Shown: positions 55,751-64,000 of the stretch, one piece after another | Layout: each line of letters begins with the position of its first letter | Numbering within the stretch: the stretch's first letter is position 1 | Source: DUTS01 sp050951605 | Lineage (GTDB): Bacteria > Bacillota > Peptococcia > DRI-13 > DTU073 | DNA: 64,000 nucleotides | Assembly: GCA_050951605.1 (NCBI GenBank) | Contig: JBMNJJ010000003.1 | Span: forward strand, 186,001 to 250,000 | Reading direction: 5' to 3' | The notes under the pieces: model-generated | Told to the model about the DNA's origin: nothing | Databases searched by the model: none | What the model saw: only the letters and a program-made list of their open reading frames with translations | Program-made: the position numbers and the translations under genes

Positions 55751-55752
55751 AG

Positions 55753-55868
55753 TCTTGGTGACAACAGCGAAGGGGTCACACCCGTTCTCATCCCGAACAC
55801 GGTAGTTAAGCCCTTCAGCGCAGATGGTACTCGACCTTAAGGTCTGGGAGAGTATGTCGTTGCCAGGA
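55753..55868 (+). rRNA. 5S ribosomal RNA
   Basis: A 116-base RNA whose ends TCTTGGTGAC and GTTGCCAGGA pair, with the conserved CCGAACACGGTAGTTAAGCC loop. Ends may differ by one or two bases. Confidence 0.95.
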
Positions 55869-56036
55869 CTTTATTTTTTATGTTTTTTATCAATGCCCAG
55901 GAGAAGACCGCCACCTTAACCCTTCATGCTTGTTTTAGCAAGAGGTAGGTGGGGGAGGTTTACAATTGTTTATAACCCAGACAAGATGAACAGAATATGT
56001 TATAGGTAAATGAATAAGTTTGGGGTGTAATGATAA

Positions 56037-56297
56037 ATGGTAGAAAACGGTAGAGTATCTGTTAATCGAAAAGTATTGCCTGTCTGTTTTTTATGTAATT
56101 TGGTTCCAGCCGAAGGTATTGCTTGTGGTTTTTTTCTTAAGGGTGCTTTTATTTGTGGGCAATGCGAAAATGAATTAATCAGTTGTAATACAGATAATCA
56201 AATGAAATATAGTTTAACGATAGAAAAATTAAGAGAAATATTATTTAAAAAAAGCCCTAGTAAATGTTTATCAGGACTAGGTGAACCCCCCCTATAG
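56037..56297 (+). CDS. Gin/CsfB-like inhibitor of sigma-G
   Basis: The 86-residue protein has two Cys pairs (CFLCNLVP and FICGQCENEL) around a Gly-rich strand, the pattern of the sporulation protein Gin (CsfB), which blocks sigma-G until engulfment. In Bacillus csfB starts the same yaaO-yaaR-holB-yaaT-yabA neighbourhood found here. The C-terminal 25 residues extend beyond the family core. The ribosome-binding site is a moderate GGGGTG. A terminator follows. Confidence 0.78.
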   Translation: MVENGRVSVNRKVLPVCFLCNLVPAEGIACGFFLKGAFICGQCENELISCNTDNQMKYSLTIEKLREILFKKSPSKCLSGLGEPPL

Positions 56298-56314
56298 AAG
56301 AGGGGGTCTTTAAT
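56285..56314 (+). terminator. Terminator after gin
   Basis: ACCCCCCCT / AGAGGGGGT stem followed by CTTTAAT, overlapping the last codons of the gin frame. Confidence 0.65.
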
Positions 56315-56327
56315 ATGGTGTTAGTAT

Positions 56328-56579
56328 TTACCAGGGTTTAAAGAGTAGTGACGTTTTTGTGGAAAATTTTTTTTGGAGGCTGCGTTGACGTTCTCTTTCA
56401 TGAATAGACGCGATTTCTTGCCGAATTTGCATTAATTTTAGTTTGTTTATGCCTAGTTTTTTGGACAATTCATGGTCTGTTATTTCTTTTTTCCAAGCTC
56501 TGATAATTTTATTTACATCACATTTATATTTTTTGCTTAAAGCGGTAGTATCTACTGGGTTTTTTTTCTTGTGTTTCAT
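56328..56579 (-). CDS. Small HTH-like protein (83 residues)
   Basis: A very basic protein with two possible helix-turn-helix stretches (TTALSKKYKCDVNKIIRAWK and HELSKKLGINKLKLMQIRQE), suggesting DNA binding. No named family is recognised. ATG 56579 has GGAGTGA upstream, better than GTG 56591. It is a single gene between gin and gap, on the minus strand. Confidence 0.6.
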   Translation of the reverse strand: MKHKKKNPVDTTALSKKYKCDVNKIIRAWKKEITDHELSKKLGINKLKLMQIRQEIASIHERERQRSLQKKFSTKTSLLFKPW

Positions 56580-56685
56580 TATTAAGTTCACTCCTGCTTT
56601 GTTTTAGTTATACTGTTTTTATTTTTCCCGATAAGTATGTTTTGTTTACAGTTTTTAAAAGTTAGTTTAAGGAAACTTAATAAAA

Positions 56686-56710
56686 TAAAAAAGGCCGGAT
56701 GGCCTTTTTA
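56686..56710. terminator. Bidirectional terminator after gap
   Basis: AAAAAGGCC / GGCCTTTTT stem with a GGAT loop. Confidence 0.85.
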
Positions 56711-56714
56711 AGTT

Positions 56715-57761
56715 TTAACCAGCTATTTTTTGAGAAGTACCAGGGCTTTTTTCAGTATGTATTTTTCTGCCAATATAAGCGGCTAGGTCAATTACACGAC
56801 ACGAATAACCTCGTTCATTATCATACCAAGCCATAACTTTAGCAAGATGAGAATCCATAACCATAGTAGAAAGAGAGTCAATAATTGCTGAATGGTTATT
56901 GCCTAAGAAGTCAATAGAGACTAATGGTTCACTGCAGTAATCCAGGACATTTTTTAGCGGTCCTCGGGCAGCGTTTTCTAAAGTTCTGTTAATTTCTTCT
57001 TTAGTTACTTCTTTTTTTAATTCGACAACTAAATCAACTAAGGAAACATTAACTACCGGAACACGAACAGAAATACCATTAAGTTTACCAGCAAGTTCCG
57101 GAATAACTATGCCTACAGATTTGGCTGCTCCTGTAGTTGTAGGAATAATAGATTGAACACAACTTCTGGCTCTTCGTAAATCTTTATGCCTGTTGTCAAG
57201 GTTGCGTTGGTCAGTAGTGAAAGCATGCACTGTAGTCATAATGCCGGAGTTTATTCCGAAGTTATCGTTTAATATTTTAGCAATAGGTGCAAGACAGTTA
57301 GTTGTACAAGATGCATTAGAAATAATATGGTGTCGTGCCGGATCATAGTCTTTTTCATTTACGCCTAGAACGATGGTAATATCTTCATTTTTAGCCGGTG
57401 CAGTAATAATAACTTTTTTTGCACCATTCTTTAGATGTACTTGGCAATCTTGGCCTGACCTGAATTTCCCGGTAGATTCGATGACGATATCTACTCCTAA
57501 ATCACCCCAAGGCAAGTTAGCTGGATTGCGATCAGATAAAATCTGAATAGGATGTCCGTCTATAATTATTTCGTTGTCTGTTGTTTCAATTTGATTGTTT
57601 AATTTGCCATGAACAGAATCGTATTTTAGAAGATGAGCTAAAGACTCTGGATTTGACGTTCCATTAATGGCGACGACTTCTACTTCGGGGTTTTCTAAAG
57701 AAGCTCGCATACACATTCTTCCAATTCGACCAAACCCGTTAATACCTAATTTTGTTACCAT
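56715..57761 (-). CDS. gap: Glyceraldehyde-3-phosphate dehydrogenase
   Basis: The 348-residue enzyme oxidises glyceraldehyde-3-phosphate in glycolysis, or works in reverse in gluconeogenesis. It has the Rossmann start GINGFGRIGRMCMRA, catalytic Cys in SNASCTTNCLAPIAK and the C-terminal WYDNERGYSCRV. It is not joined to pgk or tpi and has its own terminator. Upstream, TTGTAATATTA and ATTGTAACATTAA repeats (57797-57855) could be an operator, but no regulator is evident. Confidence 0.96.
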   Translation of the reverse strand: MVTKLGINGFGRIGRMCMRASLENPEVEVVAINGTSNPESLAHLLKYDSVHGKLNNQIETTDNEIIIDGHPIQILSDRNPANLPWGDLGVDIVIESTGKFRSGQDCQVHLKNGAKKVIITAPAKNEDITIVLGVNEKDYDPARHHIISNASCTTNCLAPIAKILNDNFGINSGIMTTVHAFTTDQRNLDNRHKDLRRARSCVQSIIPTTTGAAKSVGIVIPELAGKLNGISVRVPVVNVSLVDLVVELKKEVTKEEINRTLENAARGPLKNVLDYCSEPLVSIDFLGNNHSAIIDSLSTMVMDSHLAKVMAWYDNERGYSCRVIDLAAYIGRKIHTEKSPGTSQKIAG

Positions 57762-58034
57762 TTGGTTCCCCCCTGATTTAAATAATCAAATTTTATTATT
57801 GTAATATTAAATTATGATGTCATTAATACAAAAATGTCCCGCAATATTGTAACATTAATAGCCTACTATATAAAATATGGTAGCACATTCTGTTTTAAAA
57901 GTAAATTAAAAAAGTATTAAAAAGTCACAAAATATATTTCGCAGCCTTCTGTTCGCAGAGTAAGACTTGTGATAAAATTATATGTAATATGCAACTAATA
58001 GCACTATAAATTTTGCTAAGAGGAATGAAGTTAT

Positions 58035-59480
58035 ATGTCAAAAAAACCATTATTAAAGGAAATTTCAGAATACTTGCAACATAAATACCTAGGTTTTCAT
58101 ACACCTGGGCATCAGCAAGGTAAGGGTAGTGAAAAGTCCTTTTCGCAACTTTTTCAGCAGGTTTTTTTAAAGATGGACCTTACGGAGTTGCCGGGTTTGG
58201 ATAATTTAAAAAACCCTCGTGGTTGTTTGCGGGAATCCCAAAGTCTGGCGGCAAATTTATTTGGTGCTGTAGAAACTTTTTACCTTGTTAATGGTTCTAC
58301 GGTAGGGTTACAGGCGGCTCTATTAGCTCTGAATTCTCCCGGGGGTAAGGTGATTATTCCTCGTCATGCTCATCTTTCTGTATTAAATGGTTTGGTTTTA
58401 AGTGGAGGGTCTCCTTTGCTTGTTCCTGTGCATCTGGAGAAGACTTGGGGAATTCCTTGGGGAGTTTCTCCCGAAAAACTTACCTTTTGGTTAGAGAAGG
58501 AGGAGGACGTTGATTTAGTACTTACAGTACAGCCAACATATCAGGGAGTAGGGTTTGCTGCGGGGTCTATTAATAAATTGGTTAAAGAAAAAGGCGTGTC
58601 TCATGTAGTTGATGAGGCTCATGGAGCACATTTATTTTTTCAAGAATGCTTGCCACTTTCTTTACAAAAAGAACATGCTGATGTAGTTGTTCAAAGTACC
58701 CATAAAACCTTATCTGCTTTAACACAAGCTAGTATGTTGCACGTTAATAATAATCAGCTTGTTGCTCCGGTTAGGGCGGCGTTAAATATTTTACAGACAA
58801 CAAGTCCTTCCTATTTATTATTAGCTTCTTTAGATAGTGTACAGTCACAAATGAGGTTTAGGGGTCCTTCCCTTGTGGACAGAGTTTTGGAATTAGCCGA
58901 TTTATTAAGAAAGGAAATTAGAAAAATACCCGGTTATCGTGTTTTCCCTGAAGAAAAGTTACCACCGGGGTGGTATTATGACCCTGCCAAAGTGTTAGTT
59001 TCGGCAGCGCCTCTAGGTTTAACGGGTTGGGAATTGGCGGAGTTGTTAAAAGAAAAACAGGGTATCGTTGTAGAAATGTGTGATTATTTCTCCGTCTTAT
59101 TTCTAATTACGCTTGGTCATACTTATGAAGATATTAAGAAGGTAAGGAGTGCTTTATGGAAAATAAGGCGGGAGAAAAGGAAAAAACCGTTATCTGCTTG
59201 TGCTTATCCGGCTTGTATTTATGAGCAGCCTCTTCATTTAGTTTTGACTCCGCGTGAAGTATACTATAATAGGAAAGAAGCAAAAAAAATTACGGAGGTG
59301 GAAGGCAGGATTTGTGGAGAGGCTTTGACTGTGTATCCACCGGGAATTCCTTGCTTGTGGCCGGGGCAGTTAATTGAAAAGGAACATGTAGAGTATTTAA
59401 AATGGGTCTTAGGTAATAATTTAGAGCTTCAGGGAGTAAGTGAAAATGGGGAAATAACAATTGTTCAGGAGAAAAAATGA
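58035..59480 (+). CDS. Orn/Lys/Arg decarboxylase family protein (YaaO-like)
   Basis: The 481-residue PLP enzyme has HTPGHQQGKG at the N-terminus, FYLVNGSTVGLQAALLAL, the VVDEAHGAHL aspartate segment and the Schiff-base lysine in QSTHKTLSALTQASMLH. The family includes arginine and lysine decarboxylases; substrate is not resolved. In Bacillus yaaO holds the same place. The tmk and yaaQ genes that usually follow it are missing; only 128 bases separate it from yaaR. Confidence 0.88.
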   Translation: MSKKPLLKEISEYLQHKYLGFHTPGHQQGKGSEKSFSQLFQQVFLKMDLTELPGLDNLKNPRGCLRESQSLAANLFGAVETFYLVNGSTVGLQAALLALNSPGGKVIIPRHAHLSVLNGLVLSGGSPLLVPVHLEKTWGIPWGVSPEKLTFWLEKEEDVDLVLTVQPTYQGVGFAAGSINKLVKEKGVSHVVDEAHGAHLFFQECLPLSLQKEHADVVVQSTHKTLSALTQASMLHVNNNQLVAPVRAALNILQTTSPSYLLLASLDSVQSQMRFRGPSLVDRVLELADLLRKEIRKIPGYRVFPEEKLPPGWYYDPAKVLVSAAPLGLTGWELAELLKEKQGIVVEMCDYFSVLFLITLGHTYEDIKKVRSALWKIRREKRKKPLSACAYPACIYEQPLHLVLTPREVYYNRKEAKKITEVEGRICGEALTVYPPGIPCLWPGQLIEKEHVEYLKWVLGNNLELQGVSENGEITIVQEKK

Positions 59481-59608
59481 ATGATAAGGGAAAAACTCTA
59501 AAAACAATAATAGAAATAACAAGGAATAAGGCGGGGCGACCTTGAAGTTGTAATCAGCGTAGTTAATGATAAGGATGATCGAGAAAAAGTATAAAGGTGT
59601 AAAGAAAA

Positions 59609-60070
59609 ATGCGAATACAAAATAAAAAACTAAGAAAAAGCTTATGGTCTCAGTCAGAACAAAAAAGTATTGTGGCTAAAAAAGAACAAGTTTTACCGGT
59701 ACAGCAAAAATTCAAAGATGTTTTGCAAGAAGAAAACTTTATTTTTTGGCAGGAAAAGTTCGATTTATTATTAGGTAATTTAGATGAACTCGGCGAGCGT
59801 TTAGTAAAGACTTTTTCTGTTTACGACTTGCTAGCTTATAAAAAGTTGTTGAGGGGTTTTTTAGATGAATCACTACAGCAGATTTATGGGTTAAAGCAAG
59901 AAACAGGTTGGTCAAGAACAGGACGCCCAAAGTTATATCAACGAATTGAGTTATTGAATCAAGAAGTAGAAGACTTAACGAAGCTTGTTTTAGAGAAACA
60001 AAGGGACCCTGTAAAGTTGTTGAAAAAATTGGATAGTATTCGTGGTTTATTAATCGATATATATTCATAA
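59609..60070 (+). CDS. yaaR: YaaR-family (DUF327) protein
   Basis: The 153-residue helical protein matches the YaaR family through its C-terminal region (YDLLAYKKLLRGFLDESLQQ, then QETGWSRTGRPKLYQRIELL) and its place before holB, as in Bacillus. Function unknown. The GTG start of holB lies 2 bases after its stop. Confidence 0.82.
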   Translation: MRIQNKKLRKSLWSQSEQKSIVAKKEQVLPVQQKFKDVLQEENFIFWQEKFDLLLGNLDELGERLVKTFSVYDLLAYKKLLRGFLDESLQQIYGLKQETGWSRTGRPKLYQRIELLNQEVEDLTKLVLEKQRDPVKLLKKLDSIRGLLIDIYS

Positions 60071-60084
60071 GGGTGGATAAGAAA

Positions 60085-61077
60085 ATGGGTTTTACAAAAA
60101 TATATGGTCAAAAACGAGTTATTTCCATGTTAAAGGCGGGTTTTAATGCTGAAAGAATAAGTCATGCTTATTTATTTTATGGTCCCCGAGGTGTGGGTAA
60201 GTTTAAGACAGCTGTAGTTTTTGCTCAGCTATTAAATTGTGATAATCCTTTAGATGCTGAACCTTGTGGTAGTTGTTTGTCTTGTAGGAAGTTCGCCTCA
60301 GGCAATCATCCTGACCTTGAAGTGATTGTTCCTGATGGGATGTCAATTAAAATTGAACAGATACGTGCTTTACAGGAAAAAGTTTATTTTAAGTGCTATG
60401 AAGGTAAGTTTAAGGTTATAATTATTGATGATGCTCATTTGTTAACAACAGCAGCAGCGAACAGTTTGTTAAAAGTTTTGGAGGAACCGCCTGCTGAGAC
60501 AGTGTTTATTTTGTTAGCAGATGATTTAAATAAACTTCCAGTGACGATCCAGTCACGTTGTCAATTACTTTCTTTTGCTTATCTTGATGAAACGGTTATT
60601 AGTAAGGTTTTACGGGAGATAGGGCAGGAAGTGCCTCCTTCTCTTGCTTTGGCTCAAGGGTCTTTAAGTAAGGCTTTGGAGATGATTGAAGATGTTGACT
60701 GCCGGCAGTTTTGGGTTAAGGCAAAAGAAGATTTTAAGGCGATAAAAACCGGAGGTTATTATGAATTGTTTTCTTGGGCTAAAAGATTGGCTAAGGAGAA
60801 AAATTTAATAGCCATAACTTTAGAATGGCTACTAGTTTTCTATCGTAATAGATTAGTTCAACTTTCTATAAGTGAAAAGGATTTTGTTACTGGAGTAAGT
60901 TCGGGATTAGAAACCAATTCAGATGCAGATTTAGAAGGATGTTTTACTGCCCTTGAAGAAATAAACAAAACAGTTTATTTCTTAAAAAATAATGTTAATT
61001 CTCGTCTTGCTTTAGAGGTGTTATTTATTAAGCTAAGAAATATAGAGCAAAAAGAAAAGGGGGGGTACCCTCAATGA
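60085..61077 (+). CDS. holB: DNA polymerase III delta prime subunit
   Basis: The 330-residue clamp-loader subunit has YGPRGVGKFKTAVVFAQLLN, in which the Walker A Thr/Ser is replaced by Phe, typical of an inactive delta-prime ATP site. The zinc cluster CGSCLSCRKF and the SRC motif (QSRCQLLSF) follow. ATG 60085 has GGGTGG 8 bases upstream; GTG 60073 is an alternative. It overlaps ricT by 4 bases. Confidence 0.93.
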   Translation: MGFTKIYGQKRVISMLKAGFNAERISHAYLFYGPRGVGKFKTAVVFAQLLNCDNPLDAEPCGSCLSCRKFASGNHPDLEVIVPDGMSIKIEQIRALQEKVYFKCYEGKFKVIIIDDAHLLTTAAANSLLKVLEEPPAETVFILLADDLNKLPVTIQSRCQLLSFAYLDETVISKVLREIGQEVPPSLALAQGSLSKALEMIEDVDCRQFWVKAKEDFKAIKTGGYYELFSWAKRLAKEKNLIAITLEWLLVFYRNRLVQLSISEKDFVTGVSSGLETNSDADLEGCFTALEEINKTVYFLKNNVNSRLALEVLFIKLRNIEQKEKGGYPQ

Positions 61078-61799
61078 TTGAGGTTGTTGGTGTTAGATTT
61101 AGACCGGCAGGAAAGATTTATTATTTTAATCCCAGTGATTTTACTTTGCCTGTTGATACTTTTGTAATTGTGGAAACAGCGCGAGGGGTAGAATTGGGGC
61201 AAGTTGTTTTAGGTTTACGTCAGGTAGAAGAAGAGGAGGTCGTTCTTCCTTTAAAGAAGGTTTTACGTATAGCTACTCTGGAAGATTTAGAAGAAATGAA
61301 GGCCAATCAAGCTAAAGAAGAGAAGGCGAAAGAAATTTGTTTAAAAAAAATAGAGAAACATGGGTTGCCGATGAAACTTGTTGATGTCGAGTATACTTTT
61401 GATGCCAGTAAAATCATTTTTTATTTTACGGCAGAAGGACGTGTTGATTTTAGGGAGCTTGTTAAAGATTTAGCTTCTGTTTTTAGAACTAGAATTGAAT
61501 TGCGGCAAATAGGAGTGCGTGATGAAGCGAAGATGTTAGGGGGGCTTGGTTCTTGTGGACGCGAATTGTGTTGTGCCACTTTTTTAGGGGATTTTGAGCC
61601 TGTTTCCATTAAAATGGCAAAGGAGCAGAATTTATCGCTTAATCCTACCAAAATATCGGGGATTTGTGGCCGTTTGATGTGTTGTTTGAATTATGAAAGT
61701 GTATGTTATGAATGTAAGAAAAAGGAACAGGAAGAGCATCTTTTACAGGACTTTAACAGTGAAGACCAAGTTCCCGGAGAGTTTAAAGATGAAAATTAA
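61074..61799 (+). CDS. ricT: PSP1-domain protein RicT (YaaT)
   Basis: The 241-residue protein has the PSP1 domain with Cys-rich motifs GSCGRELCCATFLGDFEP and CGRLMCCLNYES. In Bacillus RicT works with RicA and RicF in a complex that affects RNase Y and sporulation and holds Fe-S clusters on such cysteines. The ATGA overlap with holB and the following yabA keep the Bacillus gene order. Confidence 0.93.
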   Translation: MIEVVGVRFRPAGKIYYFNPSDFTLPVDTFVIVETARGVELGQVVLGLRQVEEEEVVLPLKKVLRIATLEDLEEMKANQAKEEKAKEICLKKIEKHGLPMKLVDVEYTFDASKIIFYFTAEGRVDFRELVKDLASVFRTRIELRQIGVRDEAKMLGGLGSCGRELCCATFLGDFEPVSIKMAKEQNLSLNPTKISGICGRLMCCLNYESVCYECKKKEQEEHLLQDFNSEDQVPGEFKDEN

Positions 61800-61818
61800 G
61801 AAGAAGAGGTAATTGTTA

Positions 61819-62124
61819 ATGAAGTTGACGGAAAGTTTAATTAAACTCGAAGAAAAATATCAAGCCATGCTGGAAGAAATAACTGCATTAAAAATGATGG
61901 CTTTCGCCTTAGAAGAGGAAAACGAAAGGCTAAGACGCTTGCTATGCAGTTATACTGATGAGGATAAGGCTAAAGTAGAAAGGAATGTAGAAAAAATTCA
62001 GGGGCAAGGATATGACAATTTAGTAAAATTGTATGGTGAAGGATTTCATATTTGTCACTTACATTTTGGTCAAGCACGGCAAGGAGATTGTCTTTTTTGT
62101 GTAGGTTTTTTGCGTAAATTATAG
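61819..62124 (+). CDS. yabA: Replication initiation control protein YabA
   Basis: The 101-residue protein has an N-terminal leucine-zipper coiled coil (LIKLEEKYQAMLEEITALKM) and a C-terminal zinc-binding motif (HICHLHFGQARQGDCLFC). YabA bridges DnaA and the DnaN clamp to restrain initiation, so it acts on gene products encoded at the other end of this window. ATG 61819 has AGAGGT upstream. Confidence 0.93.
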   Translation: MKLTESLIKLEEKYQAMLEEITALKMMAFALEEENERLRRLLCSYTDEDKAKVERNVEKIQGQGYDNLVKLYGEGFHICHLHFGQARQGDCLFCVGFLRKL

Positions 62125-62144
62125 GGGGAAGGTGCTTTTTTGTT

Positions 62145-62894
62145 GTGCTGAAAGCGGATGAAACTTTAGATGAGTTAATAATTAATAATTTGCAGCTTAT
62201 TCAGAAGAAAAAAGGATTCCGTTTTACTTTAGATTCTGTTCTTGTGGCTCATTTTGCTACATTAAAACAAAATGATGAAATTATTGATTTGGGAACCGGT
62301 ACAGGAGTGATCCCCTTAATTTTGCATGCTCGGGCTAAAAACACGCAGATTATAGGTGTGGAAATTCAAGAAGAACTTGCGGAAATGGCTAAGCGTTCGG
62401 TAAAATTAAATGGCTTAGAAGATGCTATCCGCATAGTAAAGGGAGACCTGAGAGGGATTCATAAGATTCTCGGAGGCGGTAAATTTAATTTAGTTACAGC
62501 GAATCCTCCTTACTGGTCATCACGTCAAGGAAAGATAAGCCCGGTGGAGAACCGAGCCATTTCTCGACATGAGTTAACTTGTACTTTAGAAGATGTAGTA
62601 GCTAGCGCCGGTAAATTGTTAAATTATCAAGGCCGTTTTGCTATTATTTATCCTGTAGACAATCTTTTAAATCTGTTTGTTCTTTTACGTAAGTATCATT
62701 TAGAGCCGCGTAAAATTCGTTTTATCCATTCTTTTCGTGAACGGCCTGCCCGTTTGTTGTTATTAGAAGCGAGAAAAAGTGCCCCGGCTGAACTTAAGGT
62801 CTTGCCTCCATTAATAATTTATGAAAAGCCCGGGCAGTATGGTGCAGAGATTTTATCTTGGTATGGGAAAGAGGTTGTTCTTTGTGAAAAATAA
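62145..62894 (+). CDS. yabB: TrmN6-like tRNA/DNA methyltransferase (YabB)
   Basis: The 249-residue protein has the SAM site LGTGTGVIPLILHARAKNT and the catalytic ANPPYWSS motif, typical of the tRNA1(Val) adenine-N6 methyltransferase group that includes YabB. The position after yabA is conserved. The start is GTG 62145 with AGGGGGAAGG upstream. The next gene starts inside its end. Confidence 0.9.
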   Translation: MLKADETLDELIINNLQLIQKKKGFRFTLDSVLVAHFATLKQNDEIIDLGTGTGVIPLILHARAKNTQIIGVEIQEELAEMAKRSVKLNGLEDAIRIVKGDLRGIHKILGGGKFNLVTANPPYWSSRQGKISPVENRAISRHELTCTLEDVVASAGKLLNYQGRFAIIYPVDNLLNLFVLLRKYHLEPRKIRFIHSFRERPARLLLLEARKSAPAELKVLPPLIIYEKPGQYGAEILSWYGKEVVLCEK

Positions 62895-63723
62895 GGGGAA
62901 GGGAACATTGTTTTTAGTGGGAACCCCTATCGGCAATTTAAAAGATATTACCATACGAGCTTTAGAGACTTTACAAGCAGTTGATTTGATTGCAGCTGAA
63001 GATACACGTCATACGCAAAAACTTTTAAGCCATTATCAAATACATAAACCACTAACAAGTTATTATGAACATAATAAAAGTTTGAAAGGTCCACGGTTGA
63101 TTGAGAAATTATCTGCAGGGGAAAATATTGCTTTGGTATCTGATGCAGGTATGCCCGGAATTTCGGATCCGGGGGAAGATTTAGTTAAAGAATGTCTTAA
63201 AGAAGAAATACCGTTAATCGTAGTTCCGGGTCCTTCAGCTGTTTTAACGGCTGTAGTTGCTTCAGGGCTGGATTGTAGTGGTTTTGTATTTGCAGGTTTT
63301 TTTCCTAGAACAAAAAAGGGAAGAGAAAAAATACTTGCTGAATTAAAAGAGGAAAAAAGAACAGTCATTTTTTATGAAAGCCCTTATCGTTTGCCGAAAA
63401 CGTTGTCAGAGATTAAGAAGACTTGGGGAGATAGGTCTTGTTGCTTGGCAAGGGAATTGACAAAAGTATATGAGGAATATCAGCGCGGAACTTTAAGTGA
63501 GTTGATTGAGTATTGGCAAAATCGTTCCGTCAAAGGAGAAATTACTCTTATCATTGCCGGAGCATGTTGTGAGGAGAAACAAGAGATTACTTCTAAAGAA
63601 ATGGTGGCTTGTTATCAGGAATTAATAGACAGGGGATTTCAGAAAAAGGAAGCAATTAAGGAGACGGCTAGGTTGTTGGGAGTGCCGAAGCGTGAAGTAT
63701 ATAAATTGATGATGATTAAGTAA
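62884..63723 (+). CDS. rsmI: 16S rRNA 2'-O-methyltransferase RsmI
   Basis: The 279-residue protein methylates C1402 of 16S rRNA. It has FLVGTPIGNLKDITIRALE, VSDAGMPGISDPGEDLV and VPGPSAVLTAVVASGL, the standard blocks of the family. GTG 62884 overlaps the yabB stop by 11 bases with AAGAGG upstream; the longer frame to 62821 is not needed. It is the last gene before a terminator and the convergent abrB. Confidence 0.95.
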   Translation: MKNKGKGTLFLVGTPIGNLKDITIRALETLQAVDLIAAEDTRHTQKLLSHYQIHKPLTSYYEHNKSLKGPRLIEKLSAGENIALVSDAGMPGISDPGEDLVKECLKEEIPLIVVPGPSAVLTAVVASGLDCSGFVFAGFFPRTKKGREKILAELKEEKRTVIFYESPYRLPKTLSEIKKTWGDRSCCLARELTKVYEEYQRGTLSELIEYWQNRSVKGEITLIIAGACCEEKQEITSKEMVACYQELIDRGFQKKEAIKETARLLGVPKREVYKLMMIK

Positions 63724-63760
63724 AATCGGGACTCATAAAAAATGAATCCCGATTTTATTT
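63722..63760. terminator. Bidirectional terminator between rsmI and abrB
   Basis: AAAATCGGGA / TCCCGATTTT stem with inner TCAT/ATGA pairing. Confidence 0.85.
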
Positions 63761-63809
63761 CATTAGAAGATATGCATTATTGTAATTTAAATTTATGTAA
63801 GGTATTAAA

Positions 63810-64000
63810 TTAAGCGTTAGCCGCCATAGCTTGAGCACATTCTCTGCAAACTAGTTTGCCACGAAAATATTGAACATTGTCTGCACTTCCGCAGAACACA
63901 CAGGCCGGTTCATATTTTTTGAGAATGATTTTTTCTTGGTCGACGTAAATTTCCAAGGCATCTTTTTCCTCAATACCTAGGGTTCTTCTAAGTTCGATAG
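63810..64000 (-). CDS. abrB: AbrB-family transition-state regulator (5' end outside window)
   Basis: The minus-strand frame ends at 63810 and encodes IELRRTLGIEEKDALEIYVD, the C-terminal part of the AbrB swapped-hairpin DNA-binding domain. A short zinc-ribbon-like tail follows (CVFCGSADNVQYF, VCRECAQ). The four-cysteine tail is common in clostridial AbrB proteins. The N-terminus lies beyond base 64000. Position after rsmI matches Bacillus. Confidence 0.9.
   Translation of the reverse strand, partial: IELRRTLGIEEKDALEIYVDQEKIILKKYEPACVFCGSADNVQYFRGKLVCRECAQAMAANA

Noticed and set aside
59477..59545. 22-codon ORF overlapping the yaaO stop
   Set aside because: ATGA overlap is suggestive, but the peptide matches neither tmk nor yaaQ and is too short to support.

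Overview
The window looks like the origin-proximal part of a chromosome from an anaerobic, spore-forming Gram-positive bacterium of class Clostridia, most likely Peptococcaceae or a close relative. That placement is an inference. It rests on AT-rich DNA, the dnaA-dnaN-recF-remB-gyrB-gyrA order, sporulation regulators (BofA, a Gin/CsfB-like protein), a large SRP RNA next to dnaX, 2-oxoacid:ferredoxin oxidoreductase genes, and a Bacillus-like yaaO-yaaR-holB-yaaT-yabA-yabB-rsmI-abrB block. No species call is made.

Layout. 1-7.8 kb: end of dnaA, an oriC unwinding region with DnaA boxes and DnaA-trios, dnaN, recF, remB-like, gyrB, gyrA. 7.9-13.5 kb: ackA, then a T-box-controlled serine operon (class V aminotransferase, serA, serS). 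13.6-16.2 kb: a DpnII-type restriction-modification locus whose nuclease gene is frameshifted near its start. 16.3-18.3 kb: a GntR-ABC transporter operon. 18.6-30.2 kb: an 11.5-kb integrated element in tRNA-Ser(UGA), bounded by 59-bp direct repeats. It carries a tyrosine integrase, an excisionase-like gene, a repressor, a phage-type replication module, an HxH-repeat fibre protein and a proteasome-fold Ntn hydrolase, but no recognisable capsid, portal or terminase gene. 30.2-31.3 kb: tRNA genes and tadA.

31.3-39.4 kb: TraX-like protein; a cell-surface cluster (DUF5305-like membrane protein, histidine kinase, response regulator, SipW-type signal peptidase, TasA/DUF1102-like secreted protein); a radical SAM enzyme; pyridoxamine kinase. 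39.5-43.8 kb: tRNA-Ser(GGA), SRP RNA, dnaX, ybaB, recR, DUF2508, bofA. 43.8-47 kb: a P-loop ATPase and a three-subunit 2-oxoacid:ferredoxin oxidoreductase. 47-49.3 kb: two tandem paralogous genes of unknown function with matching promoters. 49.4-50.1 kb: DUF554 membrane protein. 50.2-55.9 kb: 16S-23S-5S rRNA without spacer tRNAs, with hairpin repeats in the spacer and a separate promoter plus a 23-bp stem before 5S. 56-64 kb: gin, gap (minus strand), yaaO, yaaR, holB, ricT, yabA, a TrmN6-like methyltransferase, rsmI and the end of abrB (minus strand).

Replication and repair genes (dnaA, dnaN, recF, gyrase, dnaX, holB, recR, yabA) dominate the core. Serine metabolism is also concentrated here: serine biosynthesis and serS under one T-box, and tRNA-Ser genes with anticodons UGA, GCU, CGA and GGA all within about 21 kb. 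The accessory DNA is the restriction locus, the tRNA-Ser element and probably the paralog pair at 47-49 kb. The best candidates for undescribed biology are the Ntn-hydrolase/fibre pair in the element, the tandem paralogs, and the covarying hairpin repeats in the rRNA spacer.
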